This document shows positions 1 to 6,043 of a stretch of 11,059 bases of DNA, piece by piece; position 1 is the stretch's first letter; the number at the start of each line of letters is the position of its first letter. This stretch comes from Fibrobacterales bacterium (lineage in GTDB: Bacteria; Fibrobacterota; Fibrobacteria; Fibrobacterales; Fibrobacteraceae). A program made the position numbers and the translations under genes. The notes under the pieces are model-generated. The model was not told the DNA's origin, did not search any database, and saw only the letters and a list, made by a program, of their open reading frames with translations. The stretch is from contig BNUP01000075.1 in NCBI GenBank assembly GCA_025997455.1, positions 1-11,059 on the forward strand, given 5' to 3'.

Positions 1-11
1 GCAGATATACT

Positions 12-142
12 TATTAAAACCCGCCCCTACAATTCCCTTCCCCCATTCCCACTTCAACTTTACACTTTCAACTCCTGCACTGCCGAGTTCTCCACACCCT
101 ACACCCTACACGCTACACCCCACTTTTCTACCTTCCCCCGTT
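12..142 (+). repeat. Leader repeat L1, pyrimidine-rich, ends at the start codon of the Rpn gene
   Basis: This gene-free stretch is one copy of a dispersed repeat. Read toward the gene it holds CGCCCCTACAATTCCCTT (22-39), AACTTTACACTTTCAACT-like blocks, the core TGCACTGCCGAGTTCTCC (76-93), short CTACAC-type tandem units and TTTCTACCTTCCC (125-137). The last module ends 5 nt before the ATG at 143. The sense strand is C-rich with only about six G between 41 and 142, so it should be weakly structured. No purine-rich Shine-Dalgarno precedes the ATG. The same modules recur near 1269, 2590, 5752, 7191 and 9796. Whether it acts as promoter, leader or Rho-binding region is inference. Confidence 0.8.
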
Positions 143-1045
143 ATGCCCCGCACTTTAATATCATTCGACTATGCAATGAAGACAGTTCTCCGCGACCCGT
201 CAAACTTTGACATTCTTTCGGGATTTTTAACGGAACTCTTTGAAAAGAAGGTAGAAGTTCAGGCTTTAATAGAGAGCGAATCGGCGAGTGAAGTTAAATA
301 TGGCAAAATAAATCGCGTAGATATGAAGGTGCAAATAGAAGGCAAAGAAATTGTTGTTGTGGAACTTCAATACTTGGATCAACTCGACTTTTATCAGAGG
401 ATACTATTCGGTGTGAGCAAAGCGGTAGTGGAGCAAATTGGTTCGGGGCAGGAATACGGCAAAATAAAGAAAGTTTATTCGGTAGATATTACTTATTTCG
501 ATATTGGTTCAGATACCGATTATTTATTTCACGGCAAAACGGAACTTGTAGGCGTTCATAGCAAAGAGGTGTTAAAACTCTCCAAAGAGCAACGGGCAAA
601 ATACAAAAAAGGGACAATTGCAGGACTTTACCCCGAATATTTTTTAATCAACACACGAAATTTTAATGACGAAATAAAGAATCGTTTTGATGAATGGGTT
701 TATGTATTAAAAAACAGCACTACCAAAGATAATTTTAAGGCGGCAGGCATTAAATCTGCGAGTAAGAAGTTGGATTACTTAAAATTATCACCAGAGGCAA
801 AACTTCGCTACGATAGGGATTTAGACCGCAGACTGAATTGGGAGAGTGCAATTAGGACAAAGATTGACAAGGCAAGGAGTGATGGCGAACTTGCAGGCGA
901 GGCTCGCGGAGAGGCACGGGGTGAGGCACGGGGCGAGGCTCGAACCAAGCAAGAAATAGCCCGCAAACTCAAGGCAAAAGGTTATCCGTTAGCCGATATT
1001 GCCGAGGCAAGCGGATTGTCCGAGAGCGAAATAAAAGCGTTGTGA
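143..1045 (+). CDS. Rpn-family recombination-promoting nuclease / PD-(D/E)XK 'transposase', intact
   Basis: The 300-residue protein resembles the Rpn/YhgA-like family (PD-(D/E)XK nuclease family transposase), known for DNA cleavage and RecA-independent recombination and often present in many copies per genome. The N-terminus (SFDYAMKTVLRD, residues 7-18) is the usual family opening. The nuclease core is visible as RVDMKV with D60 and VVVELQY with E74 and Q76, giving D-x13-E-x-Q. The C-terminus has a coiled region, four GEAR repeats (252-267) and a helix-turn-helix-like tail (LADIAEASGLSESEIKAL, 283-300) typical of these proteins. The ATG at 143 fits the family start. No Shine-Dalgarno is seen; a leader repeat lies immediately upstream and a composite hairpin repeat begins 11 bases after the stop. 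Family call is strong; in vivo activity cannot be judged. Confidence 0.88.
   Translation: MPRTLISFDYAMKTVLRDPSNFDILSGFLTELFEKKVEVQALIESESASEVKYGKINRVDMKVQIEGKEIVVVELQYLDQLDFYQRILFGVSKAVVEQIGSGQEYGKIKKVYSVDITYFDIGSDTDYLFHGKTELVGVHSKEVLKLSKEQRAKYKKGTIAGLYPEYFLINTRNFNDEIKNRFDEWVYVLKNSTTKDNFKAAGIKSASKKLDYLKLSPEAKLRYDRDLDRRLNWESAIRTKIDKARSDGELAGEARGEARGEARGEARTKQEIARKLKAKGYPLADIAEASGLSESEIKAL
896..943 (+). repeat. Four tandem 12-bp units encoding GEAR
   Basis: Four consecutive 12-base units, each reading Gly-Glu-Ala-Arg, lie between the nuclease core and the C-terminal helix. A diverged GELA unit precedes them. Units differ at synonymous positions, so this is not a single recent slippage event. 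Length change here would keep the frame. Confidence 0.85.
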
Positions 1046-1055
1046 TTGCAGGAAA

Positions 1056-1207
1056 TCTCTAAAAACTCCATTTACTCTCAATTTAGTAAAACTGGAGTTT
1101 TTAGAGACAACGGCGAACCTGCAAAAAATAAACATTCTCATAGTTCGCCAATGTCGCTTAGAGAACCTCTATCAACCACTTGTGAGGTTAATAGAGGTTC
1201 TCTAAGC
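1056..1207 (+). repeat. Composite three-hairpin repeat, copy 1
   Basis: Hairpin A pairs 1056-1070 with 1093-1107 (15 bp perfect) and continues inward with TTTACT/AGTAAA. After CAAC, a middle stem pairs GGCGAA (1112-1117) with TTCGCC (1144-1149). After a 10-nt linker, hairpin B pairs 1156-1172 with 1191-1207 (17 bp perfect) plus AACC/GGTT. The same architecture recurs at 6352-6494 and 8587-8734. A possible 6-bp flanking direct repeat ATTGCA (1045-1050 and 1210-1215) could be a target duplication or chance. A 72-codon frame crosses it but shows no protein-like features, so I do not call a gene. Confidence 0.85.
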
Positions 1208-1253
1208 ACATTGCAAAAAGGCGGGCGACCACGCTGGGTCGCTTCTACGGAAA

Positions 1254-1273
1254 GGGCGGCATAAATGCCGCCC
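1254..1273. repeat. GGGCGGCAT palindrome in a CGCCCCTAC repeat
   Basis: GGGCGGCAT (1254-1262) faces ATGCCGCCC (1265-1273), a 9-bp stem with a 2-nt loop. It adjoins CGCCCCTAC (1269-1277), which also occurs at 22-30 and, inverted, at 3958-3966 and 3988-3996. This G/C-rich repeat seems to be a separate dispersed module often fused to the leader repeat. Confidence 0.65.
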
Positions 1274-1353
1274 CTACAAATGGGCGAATAATATTCTCCC
1301 CACTTTCAACTCTATAAACCTGCAGCACCGAGTTCTCCACACCCCCTACCCAT
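1269..1353 (+). repeat. Leader repeat L2, abutting the flagellin promoter
   Basis: This is a shortened copy of the leader repeat in the flagellin sense orientation. It has CGCCCCTAC (1269-1277), CCCACTTTCAACT and the core variant TGCAGCACCGAGTTCTCC (1321-1338) followed by ACACC and CTACCC. It lacks the TTTCTACCTTCCC end and stops where the sigma-28-like promoter starts at 1354. Confidence 0.7.
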
Positions 1354-1381
1354 TAAAGTTCCTTGCAAAACCTGCCGATAA
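1354..1381 (+). promoter_or_regulatory. Sigma-28 (FliA)-type flagellin promoter
   Basis: TAAAGTTC (1354-1361) and GCCGATAA (1374-1381) are separated by 12 nt. This matches the enterobacterial FliA consensus TAAAGTTT-N11-GCCGATAA at 15 of 16 positions with one extra spacer base. Transcription would begin near 1389, giving a leader of about 110 nt. Position before a flagellin gene fits late-class flagellar control. Confidence 0.85.
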
Positions 1382-1388
1382 TACTCAA

Positions 1389-1498
1389 TAGAAAAAGACA
1401 CAGCGATTAACTGAGTGAGCCGTTGAATGACGGAAGAGGTTAATCACCCTGAGGCAAGGAAGTCGAAGGTTGAACAACCCAACACGGAGGTTAGCACT
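1389..1498 (+). promoter_or_regulatory. Structured flagellin 5' leader and ribosome binding site
   Basis: The inferred leader contains a long-range stem GATTAAC (1405-1411) with GTTAATC (1439-1445) enclosing CCGT/ACGG (1420-1423/1430-1433). A small hairpin GGTTG/CAACC lies at 1468-1479. A strong Shine-Dalgarno GGAGG (1486-1490) sits 8 nt before the ATG at 1499. ANGGA motifs occur at 1430, 1456 and 1484, the last overlapping the Shine-Dalgarno; such motifs are what CsrA binds in some flagellin leaders, but this is only suggestive. Confidence 0.5.
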
Positions 1499-2503
1499 AT
1501 GCAGATCAATCACAATATTAACGCAATGATTACCCAGCACGCATTGTATAACAACAACAATGCAATGGGAAAATCCCTTGAGAAACTATCAACAGGTATC
1601 AAAATCAACCGCGCTCAGGACGATGCGGCTGGTCTTGCGATGTCTGAACAGATGAGATCTCAAATTCGCGGTTTGGGCAAAGCGAAACAAAACGCCCAAG
1701 ACGGTATGGCGGCTCTACAAATTGCGGAAGGCGGTTTGGCAGAAATAACCAATATCATCCAAAGACAACGCGAACTCGCCGTTCAGTCATCTAACGATAC
1801 CTTAACGAGCACGGAACGCGCCTATTTGAACCAAGAATTCCAAGAACTCAGCAAAGAAATCGGTAGAATTGCGCTTGGCACAAATTACAACGGTAAAAAT
1901 TTGTTGGTGCATACCGCCGATGCAAACTTGAGTTTCGGTGCAGCGAGTTCAACTGCCGGAACCAACGGTGCGGCTAATACCTACAATAGCAAAAACTCCT
2001 TCACCCTTCATGTCGGTCCTAACTATACCAACGGCTTGGGTGGAAAGTTGAACAACGAAATGGCTGTTACTTACGGAACTGTAAGTTTCGCTACTCCCCC
2101 GACTTCTAAGAGTACCGATAGTAACGACCTAAAGTCGGTTATTATAGGCGGTGTAAAGTTTGCCTCACTCAGCATTGGACCGACCAAACTTACCGGAACA
2201 AATACCGGTTCGACCTTGCAACCGGCTATCGCAGGTGCTATTGATTCGCTTGATAAGGCTCTTAAAGAGATTAGCGGAACGCGTGCCAAAATAGGTACAT
2301 TTATTAACCGCTTGGAATACACGGTTAATAACATTGCCTCTTTGGAATATAACACGCAAGATGCCGAGAGTAGAATTAGGGATACGGATTTTGCTAGTGC
2401 AACAACCGCCTTCACCAAGAACCAGATTATGGTTCAAAGTGCAACGAGCATGTTGGCGCAAGCCAATTCGCTGCCGCAAACGGTTCTTGGGTTGATAGGG
2501 TAA
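1499..2503 (+). CDS. fliC: Flagellin, filament structural protein
   Basis: The 334-residue product is a flagellin exported by the flagellar type III system and polymerised into the filament. The N-terminal D0/D1 region (MQINHNINAMIT, then LEKLSTGIKINRAQDDAAGLAMSE) and the C-terminal D1/D0 region (RIRDTDFASATTAFTKNQI, ending LPQTVLGLIG) are canonical. The central part, about residues 135-245, is Thr/Ser/Asn/Gly-rich and corresponds to the variable surface domain. I chose ATG 1499 because the flagellin motif begins there and GGAGG lies 8 nt upstream. An in-frame start at 1427 would add 24 untypical residues and overlap the leader. It is monocistronic: sigma-28 promoter upstream, intrinsic terminator downstream. 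The name fliC/hag is by homology; other flagellin copies may exist elsewhere. Confidence 0.96.
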   Translation: MQINHNINAMITQHALYNNNNAMGKSLEKLSTGIKINRAQDDAAGLAMSEQMRSQIRGLGKAKQNAQDGMAALQIAEGGLAEITNIIQRQRELAVQSSNDTLTSTERAYLNQEFQELSKEIGRIALGTNYNGKNLLVHTADANLSFGAASSTAGTNGAANTYNSKNSFTLHVGPNYTNGLGGKLNNEMAVTYGTVSFATPPTSKSTDSNDLKSVIIGGVKFASLSIGPTKLTGTNTGSTLQPAIAGAIDSLDKALKEISGTRAKIGTFINRLEYTVNNIASLEYNTQDAESRIRDTDFASATTAFTKNQIMVQSATSMLAQANSLPQTVLGLIG

Positions 2504-2519
2504 ATAAACTAACCTCCAA

Positions 2520-2554
2520 AGCCTCCCGCTCTTTTAGAGCAGGGGGCTTTTTTT
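2520..2554 (+). terminator. Intrinsic terminator of the flagellin gene
   Basis: AGCCTCCCGCTC (2520-2531) pairs with GAGCAGGGGGCT (2537-2548) with one mismatch and one G-T wobble around a TTTTA loop. A run of seven T follows (2548-2554). It lies 17 bases after the flagellin stop. Confidence 0.9.
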
Positions 2555-2589
2555 GTTGGTGCGCTCGGCACACACCGCGTTCACAATTT

Positions 2590-2640
2590 TAACTCGGCAG
2601 TGCAGGGGGGGGCTACACTTTTCATTTTACACTTTTAACT
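2590..2640 (-). repeat. Leader repeat L3, fragment
   Basis: AACTCGGCAGTGCA (2591-2604) is the core of the leader repeat in reverse orientation, followed by a G run and TACACTTTTCATTTTACACTTT-like blocks. Unlike the other copies it is not next to a start codon. It lies between the flagellin terminator and the 3' end of the truncated Rpn gene and overlaps that gene's stop codon. Confidence 0.65.
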
Positions 2641-3180
2641 TATTCCCAATTTTTTTTGAGCCTCTTCTTGCGACAAGCCCATATTCATAAGAACCTTCAA
2701 AGCCTTTTGCAATCCCTTCCGCAATCCGTCTTCACGACCTTCCTGCAAACCTTTTTGCAGTCCCTTTTGCAGTCCCTCTTCTAGACCTTCCTCGCGACCT
2801 TCTTCCAACCAAACTTCTTTGGCTTCCTCAATGTTGAATTTTGTTGTGAGCAGCATATTTATCTCCTGTGAACTGTTTTGGGTTAAAAAATCGACTAACG
2901 CATTATGCTTTTTGCAATACTCGATGGTTGCCTTAAAGGCTTCTTTTGGTTTAATATCTTTTATGAGCAATTCTCTATAATAAGATACAAATAAAGAATA
3001 ACCGCTTAGAGTTGGGCTTTTTTGCACCCAAGGCTCGCTTTTGCCTCGGTTTATGTTGTAAACATCAACCACGAGTTCCAAAGGAATATGTTTCGATATA
3101 CGCATTGGCGACTGCTCAAAAGCATCTGACAATTTTAGCGTTTGGTGTTTTGGAAAATCTTTGGTACCGTTATAGGTAAC
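2635..3180 (-). pseudogene. Truncated Rpn / PD-(D/E)XK transposase, C-terminal part only
   Basis: The frame encodes the C-terminal portion of an Rpn-type nuclease that differs from the one at 143-1045. Recognisable family text starts at about 3178 (YNGTKDFPKHQTLKLSDAF) and continues through PLELVVDVYNIN, LSGYSLFVSYYRE, FNIEEAKEVW and a GLQKG-type repeat tail. The N-terminal nuclease core with its D...ExQ residues is missing. Upstream the frame runs through a hairpin repeat (3174-3217) and stops at a TGA around 3256, with no family sequence. A TTG at 3132 could start translation of 165 residues, but nothing suggests a functional nuclease. The break coincides with the hairpin, so repeat-associated recombination or insertion is the likely cause. 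Confidence 0.8.
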
Positions 3181-3217
3181 CTCTATTAACCTCCTAAGAG
3201 GTTGGTAGAGGTTACAT
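3174..3217 (-). repeat. Solo hairpin B of the composite repeat
   Basis: GTAACCTCTA (3176-3185) pairs with TAGAGGTTAC (3206-3215). The stem continues through two G-T pairs into AACCTC/GAGGTT (3188-3193/3198-3203) with a 4-nt loop, 18 pairs in all. Read on the minus strand it shares AACCTCTACCAACC and GAGGTTAATAGAGGTT with hairpin B of the copy in hemH. Hairpin A and the middle stem are absent. Confidence 0.8.
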
Positions 3218-3243
3218 CGCAGAGGTAACTTAAACCAGCACTC

Positions 3244-3259
3244 CTGAACATTTGTTCAG
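3244..3259. promoter_or_regulatory. LexA operator (SOS box) upstream of lexA
   Basis: CTGAACATTTGTTCAG is a palindrome with 7-bp arms around TT, containing GAAC-N4-GTTC as in Gram-positive LexA boxes (CGAAC-N4-GTTCG type). It lies 21 bases before the lexA start, so negative autoregulation is expected. It also lies upstream of the divergent Rpn remnant. Confidence 0.82.
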
Positions 3260-3267
3260 CATTTTTC

Positions 3268-3275
3268 TATATTTG
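3268..3275 (+). promoter_or_regulatory. Possible promoter -7 element of lexA
   Basis: TATATTTG fits the TAnnTTTG element known from Bacteroidetes promoters and lies 5 bases before the lexA ATG. No matching -33 element at the usual spacing is clear. If real, the transcript would be almost leaderless, which would fit the missing Shine-Dalgarno. Weak evidence. Confidence 0.3.
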
Positions 3276-3280
3276 CATTT

Positions 3281-3922
3281 ATGAAAAACAACCTCACCGA
3301 GCGGCAACAGAACATTTTCGACTATTTGCTCAAATACATAGCCGAACACGGGCATTCTCCGAGTTTTCGGGAAATTGGCGAGCGATTTGAAATAAAAAGC
3401 ACCAACGGCGTTCGGGACAATTTAATTGTGCTTGAGCGAAAGGGTGTTATAAAGAGAAATGTCGGGCAAACTCGCTGCATTGAAATTGTGGGTGCACATT
3501 GGTCTGACGGTTCTCAAAAACAATCTTTACAAATTCCGCTTGTGGGGCAAATTGCGGCGGGAACGCCGATTTTAGCGGAAGAAAATATAGAGGAATATTT
3601 AACGGTTGATAGTTCTTTTGCACCGAGAAATTCACAGGCGTTTGCACTTAGGGTTCGCGGAGAATCGATGATTGGCGATGGGATTTTGAACGGTGATATT
3701 GCAATTATAAGAACTCAAAAAAACGCGGAAAGGGGGCAAATTATTGCGGCGCGAAGAGGCAGTGATGCGACCCTAAAACATTATCATCCTCACCCGACGG
3801 AAAATTATATAGAATTGCGAATGTCAAATCCGTCTCCGCAATTCAAGCCGATAATCATTACGCAGGAAGACGATTTTTCAATTGACGGGATTTTGTGCGG
3901 CATTGTCCGAAGGGTTAAGTGA
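3281..3922 (+). CDS. lexA: LexA, SOS-response repressor/self-cleaving protease
   Basis: The 213-residue protein has normal LexA length. Residues 1-65 form the winged helix DNA-binding domain (MKNNLTERQQNIFDYLLKYI, then SPSFREIGERF). The C-terminal S24 peptidase domain has the self-cleavage site in GQIAAGTPI (A93-G94), the nucleophile S129 in RGESMIGDG and the general base K166 in ATLKHYH. On DNA damage, RecA filaments stimulate cleavage and derepress SOS genes. The ATG at 3281 gives the standard LexA start; no Shine-Dalgarno is visible. The palindrome at 3244-3259 is its probable own operator. It stands alone, with convergent rluD downstream and a divergent Rpn remnant upstream. Confidence 0.96.
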   Translation: MKNNLTERQQNIFDYLLKYIAEHGHSPSFREIGERFEIKSTNGVRDNLIVLERKGVIKRNVGQTRCIEIVGAHWSDGSQKQSLQIPLVGQIAAGTPILAEENIEEYLTVDSSFAPRNSQAFALRVRGESMIGDGILNGDIAIIRTQKNAERGQIIAARRGSDATLKHYHPHPTENYIELRMSNPSPQFKPIIITQEDDFSIDGILCGIVRRVK

Positions 3923-3948
3923 AGGGTTGAAGGGAAGAGGAGAGGTGT

Positions 3949-4053
3949 AAGGGAATTGTAGGGGCGTGGTTTTTAACCCGCCCTTCCGTAGGGGCGACCA
4001 ATGCCGCCATTGTTTACACAGATTATCTCAGGTTTCTTTTTAATTGGTCGCCC
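3949..4053. repeat. G/C-rich repeat block between convergent lexA and rluD
   Basis: AAGGGAATTGTAGGGGCG (3949-3966) is the inverted copy of 22-39. GTAGGGGCG recurs at 3988-3996. GGGCGACCAAT (3992-4002) and ATTGGTCGCCC (4043-4053) form an 11-bp perfect inverted repeat around 40 nt. It could act as a bidirectional terminator-like structure, but there is no convincing T-tract at the stem; more likely it is a dispersed miniature element. Confidence 0.65.
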
Positions 4054-4091
4054 GCTATGCATTCCAGATTGACAGAAAAGAAAGAAATTAG

Positions 4092-5252
4092 TTAGTTAGC
4101 CTGTCCCGTCTGTGCGGGAATGACGATGCCGCTGTCGCGTTTTAATCTCTCCTTCTCTTTTTTTAACGCTCTTTTAATTTTTACCGCAGCGTATCTCTCC
4201 GCTCTCGTGGGGCGAACTTTATATTCCTCTTCTTCTATCTCTTCTTCTTCAACTTCAATATCTTCTGCATTTGCAAACATTTGCGGCGGCGGAAAAATTT
4301 GCAAAGACTCACCGCTCAAACCAGCGGACTTCTCCGCTCTCAACAACTTTAATGCATTTTTTAAGGGTTCGTCCTCTTTTATTTCAAAGTGCATTTCAAC
4401 TTTAGTTTCGGGGTGTAAAAATTTAATCTTGTATGATTGCAAAAGTTGCGACGGAGCAATTTCCAAAAGCGAATCGGCAAGGGGTCGGTAAATTGTATCT
4501 ATTCGTTTTGCACTTTCTTCTCTGCCCTCGTATAGCGGGTCGCCCACAACGGGATTTCCCAAATACCTCGAATGAACGCGAATTTGATGAGTGCGACCAG
4601 TCTCCAATTTCCATTCCACAAGAGATGCAATTGTAAATGTTTCAAGCGTTTTGTAGTGTGTAATTGCAGTTTTGCCGTCTGCCTGCACCGACATTTTCAG
4701 GCGATTTCGCGAATCGTGTTCAACAGGGGCATTCACTTCGCCCTCTTGGTCGCGCAACACCCCCCAAACCACCGCTCTGTAAGTTCGTTCTAAAACTCGC
4801 TCTTCCAATTGCCGAGTGAGTTCCTTGTGTGCGGAATCTGTTTTTGCAACTACGAGCAAACCCGGCGTATTCCTATCGAGACGGTGCAAAATTCCGGGTC
4901 GCATTGCACCATTCACCTTAGACAACGAACTTTTGAAATGCCACAAAAGCGCGGCGGCAAGCGTGCCCTTATGCACTCCGTTACCCGGATGCATCACCAT
5001 ATTTCTGGATTTATTTATCACCGCCAAATGCTCATCTTCAAAAACAATATTTAGCGGAATGTTTTCGGGTTCCAAAAAACTCTCCGTTTTTTGCGGTAGT
5101 TGCAAAATTTCCAAATCCAAATCCCCTTCTACCTGAAAATTTTTGGAAAGAGGCACTCCCTCAAACAAAACCTTATCCTCTGCAATAATTTTTTGTAAAT
5201 CGGTTCTCGAATATTGGGGGTATTTCCCCTGTAAAAATTTATCTAATCTCAT
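4092..5252 (-). CDS. rluD: RluA/RluD-family 23S rRNA pseudouridine synthase
   Basis: Converts specific uridines of large-subunit rRNA to pseudouridine; by family, RluD acts on helix 69. The start ATG 5252 gives MRLDKFLQGKYP, the typical S4 RNA-binding opening, with AGAGG upstream and a 14-nt overlap with the end of lspA. The catalytic domain shows GILHRLDRNTPGLLVVAKT with catalytic D126 and LETGRTHQIRVHSRYLG (216-232). Beyond about residue 300 the protein carries an unusual tail: a Glu-rich stretch (about 330-343), a Lys/Arg-rich segment, and a final SGIVIPAQTGQAN apparently translated from a palindromic repeat. At 386 residues it is longer than usual RluD proteins (about 320-330). Exact target (RluD versus RluC/RluA) is not resolved by sequence alone. 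Confidence 0.93.
   Translation of the reverse strand: MRLDKFLQGKYPQYSRTDLQKIIAEDKVLFEGVPLSKNFQVEGDLDLEILQLPQKTESFLEPENIPLNIVFEDEHLAVINKSRNMVMHPGNGVHKGTLAAALLWHFKSSLSKVNGAMRPGILHRLDRNTPGLLVVAKTDSAHKELTRQLEERVLERTYRAVVWGVLRDQEGEVNAPVEHDSRNRLKMSVQADGKTAITHYKTLETFTIASLVEWKLETGRTHQIRVHSRYLGNPVVGDPLYEGREESAKRIDTIYRPLADSLLEIAPSQLLQSYKIKFLHPETKVEMHFEIKEDEPLKNALKLLRAEKSAGLSGESLQIFPPPQMFANAEDIEVEEEEIEEEEYKVRPTRAERYAAVKIKRALKKEKERLKRDSGIVIPAQTGQAN
4099..4124 (-). repeat. Repeat-derived C-terminal codons of rluD
   Basis: Read on the minus strand this begins GTCATTCCCGC and contains CCGCACAGACGGGAC, the sort of palindrome whose translation gives VIPAQ-type peptides in many genomes. It encodes the last residues of RluD (IVIPAQTGQA), so the native 3' end appears to have been replaced or extended by repeat sequence. 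The GTCATTC end resembles the palindrome within hemH at 8736-8807. Confidence 0.55.
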
Positions 5253-5751
5253 TTTTTTGCCTCTTAAACACAAAACTACTCACAAACAACAGTGCAATTC
5301 CAATGGTAACCCACGAGTCCGCGAGGTTAAAAGTCGCAAAGCGATACATAATAAAGTCGGGAAAATCGCAATCTATCCAATCTATAACTTTTCCGATTCG
5401 CAAACGGTCTATAAAATTTCCAATTGCACCCGAAATGATTAACACAACGCTAAGCCGCTCAATCCAATTCTCTTTTTTTATACTGCGATAAAACACCACC
5501 ACCGCCACGCACGCAATAAGCGTTAAAACGCCAAAAAATACAGTGGGAGAAAGCCAAGGTAAAATCGCCTGCGGTCGCATAGAAAACGCAGCATTTTCAT
5601 TATAAACAAGTGTCCAACGCAACAAATCTCCAATAACCTGCACGCTCCATCCGGGAAAATGCGAATTTGCCCAAAATTTGGTAATTTGGTCTAAGGCGAT
5701 TGCCGCCGCACCCACCGCAACAAAAACCGGAGTTTTATTGAAAGAAAACAT
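5239..5751 (-). CDS. lspA: Lipoprotein signal peptidase (signal peptidase II)
   Basis: Integral inner-membrane aspartyl protease that removes signal peptides from diacylated prolipoproteins. The 170-residue length is standard. Four hydrophobic segments lie near residues 8-24, 66-90, 98-114 and 144-163. Family motifs are present: DQITKFW (21-27), NENAAFS (51-57), GNFIDRLRIGKVIDWID (111-127) with catalytic D124, and FNLADSWVTIG (141-151) with catalytic D145. The ATG at 5751 follows a leader repeat whose CTACCTTCCC module ends 4 nt upstream; no Shine-Dalgarno is visible. The stop overlaps the rluD start, so both are likely co-transcribed and translationally coupled. Confidence 0.96.
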   Translation of the reverse strand: MFSFNKTPVFVAVGAAAIALDQITKFWANSHFPGWSVQVIGDLLRWTLVYNENAAFSMRPQAILPWLSPTVFFGVLTLIACVAVVVFYRSIKKENWIERLSVVLIISGAIGNFIDRLRIGKVIDWIDCDFPDFIMYRFATFNLADSWVTIGIALLFVSSFVFKRQKNEIR

Positions 5752-5850
5752 CTGTGGGAAGGTAGAAAAAAGTTGAGAGTGAAAAGTGTAAAGTTGAAAG
5801 TGGGGGGTGGAGAACTTGGCGGTGCAAATTGGGAGAAGGGAGTGGGGAGA
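5752..5850 (-). repeat. Leader repeat L4, upstream of lspA
   Basis: On the minus strand this reads C-rich and G-poor toward lspA. The core variant TGCACCGCCAAGTTCTCC lies at 5826-5809, then an ACTTTCAACTTTACACTTTT block, then TTTCTACCTTCCC at 5768-5756, followed by 4 nt and the ATG. Module order differs slightly from L1: the TTTACAC block lies after the core here. Confidence 0.78.
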
Positions 5851-5921
5851 AGGGATGATAAATCATAATTGCAATTTTGGATTATCGGGTCGAGTCCGAT
5901 ACGCGAGGGCTTCGGTTAGTT

Positions 5922-5955
5922 GTCATTATCGCGTTTCCCGACGGTTGGAGATGAC
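5922..5955. repeat. Degenerate GTCAT...ATGAC palindrome
   Basis: GTCAT (5922-5926) faces ATGAC (5951-5955), with C/G-rich partly complementary sequence between. It resembles the palindrome in hemH (8736-8807). It sits at the 5' boundary of a gene fragment. The preceding stretch 5851-5921 shows no gene, only further degraded G/C-rich repeat sequence. Confidence 0.4.
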
Positions 5956-6030
5956 GGTTTAATAAACTCCACAGATATGGAATTGTTGCATTTCAGCGAC
6001 ACCGTAGATGAGGCAGTTATATATTATTAA
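5956..6030 (+). pseudogene. C-terminal remnant, possibly of a LOG-family Rossmann protein
   Basis: The frame ending at TAA 6028-6030 reads GLINSTDMELLHF then SDTVDEAVIYY. This resembles the extreme C-terminus of LOG/TIGR00730-type proteins (cytokinin riboside monophosphate phosphoribohydrolase relatives), which end in an acidic 'D-x-x-x-EAV' helix. Nothing upstream in this frame looks like the rest of the fold; a palindromic repeat ends exactly where similarity would begin. The assignment rests on about 24 residues and is tentative. Confidence 0.35.
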
Positions 6031-6043
6031 GCGATTATAGGAA

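Noticed and set aside
1046..1264. 72-codon plus-strand frame after the Rpn gene
   Set aside because: It is made of the composite repeat and a G/C-rich palindrome, starts at TTG without ribosome binding site and has no protein-like pattern.
1427..1498. N-terminal extension of flagellin by 24 residues
   Set aside because: Flagellins begin at the MQINHN-type motif; a strong GGAGG precedes ATG 1499 and the extension overlaps leader stems.
2071..2479. Minus-strand frames opposite flagellin
   Set aside because: They overlap the conserved flagellin C-terminus and show no independent coding features.
3992..4053. Inverted repeat considered as an intrinsic terminator for lexA or rluD
   Set aside because: The arms are 40 nt apart and no T-tract follows either arm closely.
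4120..5442. Several plus-strand frames opposite rluD and lspA
   Set aside because: All are shadows of two well-conserved genes on the minus strand.
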